Shown: piece by piece, positions 1 through 9,043 of the stretch
Numbering within the stretch: position 1 is the first letter of the stretch
Layout of the letters: the number at the start of each line of letters is the position of its first letter
NCBI GenBank assembly: GCA_949283125.1
Contig: CASDRK010000013.1
Coordinates: 26,014 to 90,013, forward strand
Direction: 5' to 3'
Origin: an uncultured Clostridia bacterium
GTDB lineage: Bacteria > Bacillota > Clostridia > Christensenellales > Borkfalkiaceae
Length of the DNA: 64,000 nt
The notes under the pieces: generated by a model
Database searches by the model: none
Told to the model about the DNA's origin: nothing
What the model saw: the letters and a program-made list of their open reading frames with translations, nothing else
Translations under genes and position numbers: made by a program

Positions 1-194
1 TGCCATCCCCACCTCAACATTGCTATCAGACAAATCGGAACAACAAACGAAAGAGCAAACGTCGCACCGGCGGGAAACCATACAACAGCGTAATGAGCGG
101 CAATCTCTGCAATTGCCATAATGACAGCGAACAGGAACAAATCTGTAAATCTGTACTGGTTGATCGATAACAACCTTGAACCGTTTTTTCGCAT
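1..194 (-). CDS. Membrane protein, N-terminal part only (cut by window edge)
   Basis: An open frame on the minus strand starts with ATG at 194 and runs off the left edge, giving about 64 residues. It begins MRKNGSRLLSINQYRFTD and continues as a strongly hydrophobic stretch (LFLFAVIMAIAEIAAHYAVV, then FPAGATFALSFVVPICLIAML), so two membrane helices are likely. The short basic N-terminus followed by helices resembles ECF-transporter substrate-binding subunits, but that family call is a guess. It is divergent from the pectinesterase gene. No strong ribosome site is visible upstream. Confidence 0.55.
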   Translation of the reverse strand, partial: MRKNGSRLLSINQYRFTDLFLFAVIMAIAEIAAHYAVVWFPAGATFALSFVVPICLIAMLRWGW

Positions 195-308
195 ATCAAT
201 ATAATTTACACACTTTAAGCGTGGCGTTTGTGTTACATTATCACATCTAACGAGCATATTATAACACGCAGTTTTTAAAAAATCAATACATATTTTACAA
301 ATTTTTTA

Positions 309-337
309 TTGTTTCACAAAAAAAATTGTGCTACAAT
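309..337 (+). promoter_or_regulatory. Promoter of the pectinesterase gene
   Basis: TTGTTT (309-314), a 17-bp spacer and TACAAT (332-337), with TGC just before the -10 box as in extended -10 promoters. The spacer contains CACAA and TTGTG as an inverted repeat (315-330), which could be a regulator site. The ribosome site GGAGG follows at 355-359. Confidence 0.6.
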
Positions 338-364
338 ATACTCAATGTAAAAATGGAGGTAATT

Positions 365-1372
365 ATGGACGTTTTGCACCTTTCGCCGAACGACGACATA
401 CAGCACATATTGGACAAACTGACCCGCCCGACCACAATATATCTGCGCGCGGGCGAGTACCGCAACAAACTGTGGATAAAATGCGACGGCGTGCGCCTTG
501 TGGGGGAAAACCGTGAAACAACCGTCATTTCATGGGATGATTTTGCCAGAAAGCCCCACCCCGACGGCGGCGAGTACAACACTTTCCGCACATACACCGT
601 ATGCGTGACGGGCAACGGCTGCTCGCTGGAAAACCTGACCGTGAAGAACGGCAACACCGACGCGAAAAAAGTTGGGCAGTGCGTGGCGCTTTCGGTAAAC
701 GCGCCCCTGTTCCTCGCCCGCGACGTGGATTTGATATCCGAACAGGACACCCTTTTCACCGCGCCCTTCCCCGACGACCTCGTGGTGCGCTACTCCGGCC
801 TGACGGACGACCCGGCATACTACGACGGATTCATACCCCGGCCGCAGCTGTACATGCAGGGCGGTTCGGTGCAGCTTTACGATAACTGCCGCATATACGG
901 CAACGTAGACTTCATATTCGGCTGCGCGGAAGCCTACTTTGAGAACTGCCGGCTGATATCCGTGCGCGACGAGAGAAGCCACGGCTTTGTATGCGCGCCC
1001 GCGCACAGCCTTAAACAGCGGCGGGGATATGTGTTTGTGAACTGCGCGTTCGAGGACGGCGGGGCCGGAGAAGGCAGCGTGTTCCTCGCCCGGCCGTGGC
1101 GCGACTTCGGCAAGTGCGATTTTATCGACTGCACGCTCGGCCGCCACATATCGCCGCAGCTCTACGACAAATGGAACGACACGTACCGCGACCGCACCGC
1201 CCGCTTTGCCGACGGCGGACTCCGCGCCGCCGCGCCACTCGACCCCGTTGCGTGGAGCCGCAGACTGAGCGAAGGCGAGCGTGAAGAAATACTTGCCGAT
1301 TGCCGGCGCGCGCACAAGCTGTGGGAACAATTTGCGCGGCAAACCGGCGCGGACATGCCCCCCACGCAATAA
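365..1372 (+). CDS. Pectinesterase (carbohydrate esterase family 8)
   Basis: This 335-residue protein should remove methyl esters from pectin homogalacturonan, freeing carboxylates for later lyase or hydrolase attack. It shows the beta-helix family motifs in order: a GQCVALSV strand, SEQDTLF (general acid Asp), GNVDFIFG (nucleophile Asp) and LARPW (Arg that binds the carboxylate). I chose ATG 365 because GGAGG lies 6 bases upstream; an in-frame ATG at 326 overlaps the promoter. No signal peptide is visible from 365, so the enzyme is probably cytoplasmic and acts on imported methylated oligogalacturonides. It converges on the uronate operon, which supports the role. Confidence 0.9.
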   Translation: MDVLHLSPNDDIQHILDKLTRPTTIYLRAGEYRNKLWIKCDGVRLVGENRETTVISWDDFARKPHPDGGEYNTFRTYTVCVTGNGCSLENLTVKNGNTDAKKVGQCVALSVNAPLFLARDVDLISEQDTLFTAPFPDDLVVRYSGLTDDPAYYDGFIPRPQLYMQGGSVQLYDNCRIYGNVDFIFGCAEAYFENCRLISVRDERSHGFVCAPAHSLKQRRGYVFVNCAFEDGGAGEGSVFLARPWRDFGKCDFIDCTLGRHISPQLYDKWNDTYRDRTARFADGGLRAAAPLDPVAWSRRLSEGEREEILADCRRAHKLWEQFARQTGADMPPTQ

Positions 1373-1410
1373 TTATACTGTTTGACCCGCGCATATATGC
1401 CGGGCAAATG

Positions 1411-1440
1411 AAAACGGACTGCGCAATGCAGTCCGTTTTT
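1411..1440. terminator. Bidirectional terminator between pectinesterase and uxaC
   Basis: A perfect 12-bp stem (1411-1422 with 1428-1439) and a 5-base loop. It has A4 on the left and T5 on the right, so it can stop both converging transcripts. Confidence 0.85.
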
Positions 1441-1510
1441 GTCGTTCTTTCGATGTAACCGAGGATATCCCGGCGGGGGCTTCCGCCATGCCCGCCCTTT
1501 ATCCGCGCGG

Positions 1511-2923
1511 TCAGAATCCGAAATATTCCTTGGCGTTGTTGTAGCAGACGTCCTCCACTATCTTGCCGAGAGTGTCCAGCTCCTCTTCGGGATACTGTCC
1601 GTTTTCCACCAGACGGCCGAGCATGCGGCACAACAGCCTTCTGTAGAGCTCGTGACGGGGATAGGACAGGAAGGAGCGGCTGTCGGTGAGCATGCCCACG
1701 GACTGCGCCACGAGACCTACCTGCATGAGCGTTTCGAGGTTCTGCTGCATGCCGTCGAGCTGATCGAGGAACCACCACGCCGTGCCCACCTGCACGCGGC
1801 CCTTTACGCCTTCCTTCTGGAAGCAGCCCGCAAGGACGGTGAGCGCATAGTTGTCGCGGGGGTTGAGACAGTAGAGTATGGTCTTGGGCAGCGCGTCGGC
1901 TTCGTCCAGAGCGCCCAGCAGCGCGGACAGCTTTTCCATGTAGACGGCGTCCTCTATGGCGTCGAAGCCGGTGTCGGGACCTATCTTTTTGAGCATGGAT
2001 TTGGAGTTGTTGCGCAGCGCGCCTATGTGATACTGCTGTACCCAGCCGTATTTTGCATACTGTTTGCCGAGGAAGAGAAGAATGTAGCCCTTGTACTTGT
2101 CCTGCTCCTCATCGGTCACGCATTCGCCCCTGAGACCCTTGAGGTAAATCGCGTTGGCTTCCTCGTAGGTTGCGGGCGCGTAGTGAACGACGTCGAGCGC
2201 GTGGTCGGACAGCTTGGAGCCCATGGAATCGAAGAAAGCTATTCTTTCGGCGAGGGCGCCGCACAGCTTTTCGAGCGTGTCCAGCTCCCTGCCGACGACT
2301 TTGCCGAGCTGCGCCACCCAGTCCTTGAACCACGACAGCTCCACGTTTATGGCCTTGTCGGGCCTGAACGCGGGGCGGACGCTGACTTTAAGCGTCTTGT
2401 CCTCGTTCATCTTCTTGTGCCATTCGAGAGAATCCACGGGATCGTCCGTGGTGCACACCGTTTTGACGTTGAATTTTTCCATCATCTTGCGGGCGGTGAG
2501 CGTTTCCAGCACCTCGTTGGCCTTCTTCCATATCTTTTCGGCGTTCTTGGGGCAGATGACGTCGTCTATGCCGAAATACCTCTGCATTTCGAGATGCGAC
2601 CACAGATACAGCGGGTTGCCCACGAAGTAGGGCATGCTCTCCACAAACTGCATGTACTTTTTGTAGTCGTCGTCCGGGCCGGAGATGGAGTCCTCCTCGT
2701 ATCCCCTCGCGCGGAGAGCGCGCCACTTGTAGTGATCGCCGAACCTGTCGCCGGCGCCCAGCCAGACTTCGGTGAGGTTGCGGAACTTTTTATCCTCGTA
2801 TATCTCCCTGGGGGGAAGATGGCAATGGTAGTCGATTATGGGCATGTCTTCGGCATGCTCGTGATAGAGTTTTTTGGCCGTCTCGGTGTCGAGAAGAAAA
2901 TCTTTATCCATAAATGCTTTCAT
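1511..2923 (-). CDS. uxaC: Glucuronate/galacturonate isomerase
   Basis: Uronate isomerase (470 residues, normal for the family) converts D-galacturonate to D-tagaturonate and D-glucuronate to D-fructuronate. It is an amidohydrolase-fold enzyme; the N-terminus shows IIDYHCHLPP, the metal-binding HxH start of this family, and NLTEVWLGAGDRFGDHYKWR is typical UxaC sequence. It is the last gene of the operon: its ATG overlaps the uxaA stop by one base (TAATG), so translation is coupled. It should act with UxaB and UxaA just upstream. Confidence 0.96.
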   Translation of the reverse strand: MKAFMDKDFLLDTETAKKLYHEHAEDMPIIDYHCHLPPREIYEDKKFRNLTEVWLGAGDRFGDHYKWRALRARGYEEDSISGPDDDYKKYMQFVESMPYFVGNPLYLWSHLEMQRYFGIDDVICPKNAEKIWKKANEVLETLTARKMMEKFNVKTVCTTDDPVDSLEWHKKMNEDKTLKVSVRPAFRPDKAINVELSWFKDWVAQLGKVVGRELDTLEKLCGALAERIAFFDSMGSKLSDHALDVVHYAPATYEEANAIYLKGLRGECVTDEEQDKYKGYILLFLGKQYAKYGWVQQYHIGALRNNSKSMLKKIGPDTGFDAIEDAVYMEKLSALLGALDEADALPKTILYCLNPRDNYALTVLAGCFQKEGVKGRVQVGTAWWFLDQLDGMQQNLETLMQVGLVAQSVGMLTDSRSFLSYPRHELYRRLLCRMLGRLVENGQYPEEELDTLGKIVEDVCYNNAKEYFGF

Positions 2924-4395
2924 TATAAGGTAACTCCCGTTTTAAAGATTGCAATTTCCCTTGTGTTGTTGATCTCGTTTTTGGTCTGCCTGCCGCCGGC
3001 AACGTCGACTATGAGGTCGATGAGCTTTTCGAGCTGGGTGCCGAAATCGCTGTCCAGCACGGCGCCCGCGTTGAAATCTATCCAGTTGGACTTCTTTTGG
3101 GCGAGCTCGTTGTTGGTGGCTATCTTCAGCGTGGGAATAAATCCGCCGAAGGGCGTGCCGCGTCCCGTGGTGAACAGAACGAGATGGCAGCCCGCCGCGC
3201 CGAGGTTGGTGACGGCGCACATGTCGTTGCCCGGGCCGTTCAAAAGATTGAGACCCTTTGCGGTGACGTAGCCGTCGTCGAACACCACGTCCGTGACGGG
3301 GCCCGAACCCGACTTCTGCGTGCACCCGCAGGACTTGTCTTCCAGCGTGGTGATGCCGCCCGCCTTGTTGCCGGGCGAAGGATTTTCGCCCACGGGCTGG
3401 CCGTTGGCGCGGAAATAGTCCTTGAAGTCGTTTATCAGCTTTACGGCCTTTTCAAACGTGGCTCTGTCCCGGCAGCGGTTCATGAGCTGCTGTTCGGCGC
3501 CGAACATTTCGGGCACTTCCGAAAGGACGGACGTGCCGCCCACGGAAACTATATAGTCCGAGAACAGCCCCACGAGCGGATTGGCCGTGATGCCCGAAAG
3601 CCCGTCGGAGCCGCCGCACTTCAGGCCCACCTTCAGGCAGGAGATGTCCGTCTCCTCTCTCTTGTCCCCGGCCATTCGGGCGGCTATCTGCCTGCACAGC
3701 TCCACGCCGGCGGCTATTTCGTCGTCGACGTCCTGGCAGACGAGGAATTTTACCCTGCTTTCGTCCACGGGGCCGAGTCCCTCCCTGAAGGCGTCCATCT
3801 GGTTGTTTTCGCAGCCCAGACCCAGCACGAGCACGCCGCCCGCGTTGGGATGGCGCACCATCTTCTGCAGCATGAACTTTGTGCGCTCGTGGTCGTCGCC
3901 CAGCTGCGAACAGCCGTAAGGGTGAGGGAAAGTGAATATGCCGTCGAACGCGTCGGTGCCGTATTGAGCCCTGAAGGTATCCACTATCTCCTTGGCCTGT
4001 CCGTTCACGCAGCCGACGGTGGGTATCACCCACAGCTCGTTGCGGATGCCCACTTCGCCGTTTGCGCGGCGGTAAACGTTGACCTTGCGCATCTTGCCGG
4101 CGGGCAGCGTGCAGTCCACGGGCTCGTAGACGTATTCGAGATTTTCGTTGAGGTTGGTGGCCACGTTGTGCGTGTGCACGTGTTCGCCGGCGGCGATATC
4201 GCGCGTGGCGTGCGCGATGGGCGTGCCGTACTTGACGATATTTTCGCCCTTTGCTATGGCGCGGAGGGCGAATTTGTGACCCTTGGTGATGTCCTCGGCA
4301 AGCGTGGCCCCTTCATATACGCCGCCCTTTTCAAGGTCGGCAAGCGCCACGGCCACGTTGTCGAGCCGGTTTATTATGATACTTTTTTTAGCCAT
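2923..4395 (-). CDS. uxaA: Altronate dehydratase
   Basis: UxaA (490 residues) removes water from D-altronate to give 2-keto-3-deoxygluconate. The protein has the N-terminal SAF-like small domain (about residues 1-95) and the large catalytic domain with conserved GYVTAKG, a Cys-containing DKSCGCTQKSG segment and the C-terminal TTGRGTPFGG region. It overlaps uxaB by 8 bases and uxaC by one base, so the three uxa genes form one translation-coupled block. The full length and the family motifs leave little doubt. Confidence 0.95.
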   Translation of the reverse strand: MAKKSIIINRLDNVAVALADLEKGGVYEGATLAEDITKGHKFALRAIAKGENIVKYGTPIAHATRDIAAGEHVHTHNVATNLNENLEYVYEPVDCTLPAGKMRKVNVYRRANGEVGIRNELWVIPTVGCVNGQAKEIVDTFRAQYGTDAFDGIFTFPHPYGCSQLGDDHERTKFMLQKMVRHPNAGGVLVLGLGCENNQMDAFREGLGPVDESRVKFLVCQDVDDEIAAGVELCRQIAARMAGDKREETDISCLKVGLKCGGSDGLSGITANPLVGLFSDYIVSVGGTSVLSEVPEMFGAEQQLMNRCRDRATFEKAVKLINDFKDYFRANGQPVGENPSPGNKAGGITTLEDKSCGCTQKSGSGPVTDVVFDDGYVTAKGLNLLNGPGNDMCAVTNLGAAGCHLVLFTTGRGTPFGGFIPTLKIATNNELAQKKSNWIDFNAGAVLDSDFGTQLEKLIDLIVDVAGGRQTKNEINNTREIAIFKTGVTL

Positions 4396-5836
4396 TTACA
4401 AATTCCTCTACGGCGGCTCTCATGCCCTTTTCGTCCATGGCCTTGAGGTAGCCGGCAACTGTATCGGCGAGGGCGGGGTGAATGGCGTTCATGTCCGTCT
4501 CCCACGCGTCCTTCCATGCAAGAGCTTCGCGGGCGAACTTTTTGTAGTCCGTGCCGCACTCCGCCCACATTGCGGCCCAATGCTCCAGGAGCGCGGGGTC
4601 GTCCTTGAGCGCTATGGCCTCGTCACCCCTCTTGCCCTTGTGGAAGATGCAGAGCGCCGCGAACGCGAACACGAGGTGCAAAGGCAGCTTGCCCTTTATG
4701 CGCACGTAGTCCTCCAGCGTGGGCAGAAGGCGCGTGCGGAATTTGGTGGTGGAATTGAGCGCTATGGACATGAGCTCGTGGCGGATATAGGGGTTCTTGT
4801 ACCTCTCGATGACGGAGTTGGCGAACGCCACCATCTGATCCTGAGGCAGGTCGATGGTGGGGTTGACCTCGTCGAACACGAAGTCGCGCACGAACTTGCC
4901 TATGGTGGGATCGTTCACGGCCTCGCCCACGGTGTCTATGCCGCACAGGTATGCCACGGGCACCATGGCCGTGTGCGAACCGTTGAGTATCTTTACCTTG
5001 CGCTGCTTATAGGGCTTGATGTCGTCGGCGAAGATGACGTTGAGCCCCGTGGAGTCGGCGGGGAAAACGGCCTGAACGTGCGCTTCCTTTTTGAGCACCC
5101 AGAGGTGGAATATCTCGCCCTTTACAACGTTGTTGTCGATATAGCCGCACTCCTCGCGTATGGCGTCTATCTCGTTTTTGGGATAGCCGGGCACTATGCG
5201 GTCGACGAGCGTGGACGTGAAGTGGTTTGCCGTCTGCATCCACTTTATGAAGTCCTTGTCCATGCCGAGATGTTCGGCAAGCTGGGTGAGACACCTGTAC
5301 AGCTCCTCGCCGTTGTAGTCGATGAGCTCGCAGGGGATGATGGCAAGGCCCTTGCCCGCGTCGCCGCCGAAGCGATCGTATCTGCGCTTGAGCAGGGCGA
5401 GCAGCTTGCCGGGGAAGGACTTGGGGCACTGCGAAAAGTCGGTGTCGGAGGGGTCGAACGCTATGCCGGCCTCGGTAGTGTTGGATATTATTATCTGCAG
5501 ATCTTCGCTCTCGCCGTAGGAGAGGAAATGCTCGTAATCGGTGAAGGGATTGACGCAGTCGCCGATGACGTCGATGACGCGGCTCTTTTTGACCTTTTCG
5601 CCCTTATCGATGCCCTCGAGACGGACGGTGTAGAGCCCGTCCTGCGCGGCGAGGTCGGCCACCCTGCCCGCAGGCATGGGCTGGACCACCGCCACCGAAG
5701 CGTTGATGGCGCCGTTGTCGTTGAGGTCCTGAATTATCCAGTCCACGAACGCGCGCAGAAAGTTGCCTTCGCCGAACTGCATGATCTTTACGGGCCTTTC
5801 GGGCTTGTTGTATATCTTTTTGCTTAAGATCTCCAT
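4388..5836 (-). CDS. uxaB: Tagaturonate reductase (altronate oxidoreductase)
   Basis: A 482-residue enzyme of the polyol-specific long-chain dehydrogenase family (with mannitol and mannonate dehydrogenases). It reduces tagaturonate to altronate with NADH. The start MEILSKKIYNKPERPVKI leads into IMQFGEGNFLRAF, the family's nucleotide-binding start, and KILNGSHTAMVPVAYL carries the catalytic Lys region (KxxxxN-H). I chose ATG 5836 because CAGGAG lies 8 bases upstream; a longer frame to 5905 has no ribosome site. UxaB is favoured over fructuronate reductase UxuB because uxaA and uxaC follow directly. A GC-rich hairpin at 5926-5947 lies in the gap before it. Confidence 0.92.
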   Translation of the reverse strand: MEILSKKIYNKPERPVKIMQFGEGNFLRAFVDWIIQDLNDNGAINASVAVVQPMPAGRVADLAAQDGLYTVRLEGIDKGEKVKKSRVIDVIGDCVNPFTDYEHFLSYGESEDLQIIISNTTEAGIAFDPSDTDFSQCPKSFPGKLLALLKRRYDRFGGDAGKGLAIIPCELIDYNGEELYRCLTQLAEHLGMDKDFIKWMQTANHFTSTLVDRIVPGYPKNEIDAIREECGYIDNNVVKGEIFHLWVLKKEAHVQAVFPADSTGLNVIFADDIKPYKQRKVKILNGSHTAMVPVAYLCGIDTVGEAVNDPTIGKFVRDFVFDEVNPTIDLPQDQMVAFANSVIERYKNPYIRHELMSIALNSTTKFRTRLLPTLEDYVRIKGKLPLHLVFAFAALCIFHKGKRGDEAIALKDDPALLEHWAAMWAECGTDYKKFAREALAWKDAWETDMNAIHPALADTVAGYLKAMDEKGMRAAVEEFVNG

Positions 5837-5925
5837 GCTGAAAACTCCTGAATGATTGTGTTTTACGGCGTTGCCCGGCACATATATGCCATGCAACGCG
5901 CACATTTTGCCTTACACTTCATACG

Positions 5926-5947
5926 CGCCGCGCCTGCCGGCGCGGCG
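5926..5947. repeat. GC-rich hairpin between the ABC ATPase and uxaB
   Basis: A perfect 9-bp stem of CGCCGCGCC and its complement around a TGCC tetraloop. There is no T-tract, so it may act in mRNA stability or partial termination inside the operon rather than as a full terminator. Confidence 0.45.
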
Positions 5948-5973
5948 GTGTGCGGCCGGCGGGCGCGCCGGCG

Positions 5974-7083
5974 TCAGTTTCTCTTTATGCTCGAAGGCAC
6001 GACCTTTTCCGTCTCCGCGTCGAAGATGTACGCCGCCTTGTGGGGCACGACGAAGTCGAATTCGTCGCCCATCTTGGGAGCGTCGTGAGGGTTGACCTTG
6101 AGAATGACGTTGACCGAACCGACGTTGGCGTAGACGTTGGTGGTGTCGCCGAGCAGCTCGGTGAGGTCGACTTTGGAAATGACGAGGAACTCGTCGGCGG
6201 CGGGCTTGCCGTCCTTGGGCAGACGGATGGCTTCGGGGCGGAACGCAAACACCACTTCCCTGCCCTCGATGGAGGCCGCGTCGTCCACTATGTCCTTGAT
6301 GTTGAATTCAACGGCGTCGTTGACGAAGTAGCCGCTTTCCACCTTGCCGCGCAGGAAGTTCATGGGAGGTTCGCCTATGAAGCCCGCAACGAAGAGGTTT
6401 TCGGGGTTGAAATACAGCTCGTAGGGAGTGCCTATCTGCTGCACGTAGCCGCCCGATTTCATTACCACTATCCTGTCGGACATGGTCATGGCCTCCGTCT
6501 GGTCGTGGGTGACGTAGATGGTGGTCGCGCCGACGGTGCGGTGTATCTGCTTTATCTCCGAACGCATGGTGACGCGCTGTTTTGCGTCGAGGTTGGAGAG
6601 GGGTTCGTCCATAAGGAATATGGAGACCTTTCTGATGAGGGCGCGGCCGACGGCCACGCGCTGGCACTGGCCGCCCGAAAGGTTGCGGGGGAACCTGTCG
6701 AGGTAGGGCGTGAGGCCGAGTATTTCGGCGGTGGCGGCCACGCGCTTGTCGATGACGTCCATGTCGATGCCTTCGAGCGTGAGACCGAAGCCCAGATTTT
6801 CGGCGACGGTGAGGTGAGGATAGAGCGCATAGGACTGGAAGACCATGGCTATGCCCCTCTCCCTCGACGACATCTGGTTGGCCAGCTTGCCGTCGATGTA
6901 GAATTCGCCGGCGGTTATATCTTCGAGACCGGCTATCATGCGCAGGGTCGTCGACTTGCCGCAGCCGGAATCGCCTACGAGACAGATAAATTCGCCGTCC
7001 TTGATCTCCATGTTGAAGTCGTGCACGGCATGATATCCGTTGGGATATACCTTGTTTACGTTTACGAATTTGAGTTGAGCCAT
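5974..7083 (-). CDS. Sugar ABC-transporter ATPase (MsmX/UgpC type)
   Basis: A 369-residue ATP-binding subunit of carbohydrate importers of the CUT1 class. It shows Walker A GDSGCGKST, signature LSGGQCQRVAVGRA, Walker B FLMDEPLSNLD, the switch His in TIYVTHDQTEAM, and the C-terminal TOBE/OB regulatory domain of the MalK group. Start at ATG 7083 is set by GGGGAA upstream. No permease or binding protein gene is nearby, so it probably energises several importers encoded elsewhere, as MsmX does in Bacillus (established for that family). Its place between kduI and uxaB suggests induction together with uronate use. Confidence 0.93.
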   Translation of the reverse strand: MAQLKFVNVNKVYPNGYHAVHDFNMEIKDGEFICLVGDSGCGKSTTLRMIAGLEDITAGEFYIDGKLANQMSSRERGIAMVFQSYALYPHLTVAENLGFGLTLEGIDMDVIDKRVAATAEILGLTPYLDRFPRNLSGGQCQRVAVGRALIRKVSIFLMDEPLSNLDAKQRVTMRSEIKQIHRTVGATTIYVTHDQTEAMTMSDRIVVMKSGGYVQQIGTPYELYFNPENLFVAGFIGEPPMNFLRGKVESGYFVNDAVEFNIKDIVDDAASIEGREVVFAFRPEAIRLPKDGKPAADEFLVISKVDLTELLGDTTNVYANVGSVNVILKVNPHDAPKMGDEFDFVVPHKAAYIFDAETEKVVPSSIKRN

Positions 7084-7202
7084 TTTATTGTTTCCCCTTA
7101 TTGCCCCGAAGGGCGTAAAATAAATTTTTTTGATCTCATCACGCCCCAAGGGACGCATAAACAGATTTGAGCCCGCGCCCCGACGGGGCGGAGAGCGGTC
7201 CG

Positions 7203-7237
7203 GCGCACGCGGCGGAGCTTACCCGCGCCGCGTGCGC
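7203..7237. repeat. Strong hairpin between kduI and the ABC ATPase
   Basis: A perfect 12-bp inverted repeat (7203-7214 with 7226-7237), very GC-rich, with an 11-base loop and no T-tract. It may dampen or process the operon transcript between kduI and the ATPase gene. Confidence 0.5.
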
Positions 7238-7251
7238 GCGGAGAGCCCGGA

Positions 7252-8121
7252 TCATTTCAGATCTTCGGTCTTTATGTTGTCCATATCGTCGTAGGTCTGA
7301 TTTTCGCCGCACATGCCCCAGATGAACGTGTAGTTCATGGTGCCCACGCCCGTGTGGATGGACCACGAGGGCGAGATGACGGCCTGTTCGTTGTGCATGA
7401 CGATGTGGCGGGTCTCCTGAGGAGTGCCCATGAGATGGAACACGGCCTGATCGGAGGGCAGTTCAAAGTACATGTAAACTTCCATGCGCCTTTCGTGAGT
7501 GTGCGAAGGAAGGGTGTTCCACGACGAGCCGACGTCGAGCTCGGTCATGCCCATGGAGAGCTGGCAGCTTTCGCACACGTCGCCGATGATGAACTGGTTG
7601 ATGGTGCGTTTGTTCATGCCTTCGGCCGTGCCGAGATGGCGCTGAACGCAGTACCTGGTGCCTTCGGGCGGCTGTTTGCCTTCGACGGGCTTGGTTATCT
7701 TGACCGTGGGATATTGCTTGTGCGCGGGGCTGGAGTTGATGTAGAACTTGGCGGGAGCCTTTGCGTCCGCCGAAGAGAACACGACTTCCTTTGTGCCCTT
7801 GCCGATATATATGCCTTCCTTGTGGCCTATTTCGTACTTTTTGCCGTCGAGCTCTATCACGCCCGCGCCGCCGATGTTGATGACGCCCATCTCGCGGCGT
7901 TCGAGGAAGTAGTTGGTCGCCAGTTCCTTGAACGTGCCGAGGGAGAGCTTTTTATTGACGGGCATGGCGCCGCCGGCGATTATCCTGTCCTGATGGGAAT
8001 AGGTGAGTAAAATGTCGTCGGCTTCGAAGAGTTTTTCTATGAGATACTTCTTGCGGAGCTCGGCGGTGTCGTAATGCTTGGAATCATCGGGATGATTTGC
8101 ATATCTTACATCGAATTTCAT
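7252..8121 (-). CDS. kduI: 5-keto-4-deoxyuronate isomerase
   Basis: KduI (289 residues; usual length about 278) isomerises 4-deoxy-L-threo-5-hexosulose uronate, the product of pectate lyases and unsaturated glucuronyl hydrolases, to 2,5-diketo-3-deoxygluconate. The N-terminus [13 protein letters not shown] and the metal-binding segment [11 protein letters not shown], followed downstream by SIHTGVG, match the cupin-fold family and its zinc ligands. Its product is the substrate of KduD, encoded 7 kb away at 15246-16001. It lies inside the uronate operon. Confidence 0.95.
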   Translation of the reverse strand: MKFDVRYANHPDDSKHYDTAELRKKYLIEKLFEADDILLTYSHQDRIIAGGAMPVNKKLSLGTFKELATNYFLERREMGVINIGGAGVIELDGKKYEIGHKEGIYIGKGTKEVVFSSADAKAPAKFYINSSPAHKQYPTVKITKPVEGKQPPEGTRYCVQRHLGTAEGMNKRTINQFIIGDVCESCQLSMGMTELDVGSSWNTLPSHTHERRMEVYMYFELPSDQAVFHLMGTPQETRHIVMHNEQAVISPSWSIHTGVGTMNYTFIWGMCGENQTYDDMDNIKTEDLK

Positions 8122-8203
8122 GATAAAATTTATTTTCTCCTGCGGAAAATTTCCGCGTAGTTACCTTGGTTGCCGCCCTGACGGGCAGCCGCGCAATGCG
8201 GGG

Positions 8204-9043
8204 TCACGCGTCGTTCCACACGCTCCTCACAAACTCTATGGAAGGTTCGATGTCCGATCCCGTGGTCCCCTCGAGGACGAGCACGGCTTCGGGATCGTAA
8301 GCCTTTATCTTTGCGAGTATGGCGGGATAATCGAACATTCCCCTGCCGGGAGCGACCTGTTTCACCGCGCCGTCGCGCACGACGAAGTCCTTCATGTGGA
8401 ACACGGCTATTCTGCCCGCGAACGTTTCAAGTCCTTCGTCCAGAATGTCCATATAATTGCTGTAGTTGGACATGTCGAGGTAGTTGTACAGGTCGAATAT
8501 CACCCTGACGTTGGGACGGCCGACGCCGTCCACCGCGCGCTTGAGCTGCTTTACGCACCAGCAGCAGTGCCCCGCCGCGCCCTCCATGCCGATGTTCACG
8601 CCGTATTGCGCGGCGCAGTCGGCAAGCTCGGCAAAGGTGTCTATCACCGTGTGCAGGGCTTCCTCGGTGCGGTTGAGCGGATTATACGTCCACTTGTCGT
8701 CGTTGAAAGAGCCCGTTTCGCTGCCCACTATGTCCGAGCCGAGTACTTTGGCATACTTCAAGTATTCCTTGAACACGGCCTTGCAGCCGGCAACTTTCTG
8801 CTTGTCGGAATGCACGGGATTGAAATAGGCGCCTATCAGGGGAACGGACACGCCCGCCCCCCTTAAAGCCTTGCCTATGTACTCGGCCAGTTCGGGCGTG
8901 AGCGAGCCGGGTTGCTGCTTAACGCCTTCCATGAACTTATACACTACGAGCTGAACGGCGTCCGCCCCGCACTGCTGCAGGCGGTATATCACGCCGTCGA
9001 TGCCCTTCGCGCCGAGATCGTGCGTGCGGAAAGCTATCTTCAT
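8204..9043 (-). CDS. Sugar phosphate isomerase/epimerase (xylose isomerase-like TIM barrel)
   Basis: A 279-residue TIM-barrel protein of the AP endonuclease family 2 group. Metal-site-like segments are visible: GSETGSFN, NIGMEGAAGHCCW, VIFDLYNYLD and AVFHMKDFVV, and near the end VLEGTTG supplies the last acidic ligand. It starts one base inside the kdgK stop (TAATG), so it is coupled to kdgK. In this context it may epimerise a keto-sugar or uronate feeding the pathway; the exact substrate cannot be read from sequence. Confidence 0.8.
   Translation of the reverse strand: MKIAFRTHDLGAKGIDGVIYRLQQCGADAVQLVVYKFMEGVKQQPGSLTPELAEYIGKALRGAGVSVPLIGAYFNPVHSDKQKVAGCKAVFKEYLKYAKVLGSDIVGSETGSFNDDKWTYNPLNRTEEALHTVIDTFAELADCAAQYGVNIGMEGAAGHCCWCVKQLKRAVDGVGRPNVRVIFDLYNYLDMSNYSNYMDILDEGLETFAGRIAVFHMKDFVVRDGAVKQVAPGRGMFDYPAILAKIKAYDPEAVLVLEGTTGSDIEPSIEFVRSVWNDA

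Noticed and set aside
1439-3271. A 610-residue open frame on the plus strand opposite uxaC and uxaA
   Set aside because: It is the antisense of two well-matched genes in GC-rich DNA, where long empty frames are common. No family motif and no ribosome site.
4283-5827. A 514-residue plus-strand frame opposite uxaB
   Set aside because: Antisense shadow of uxaB; the peptide is rich in Val, Gly, His and Glu without any domain pattern.
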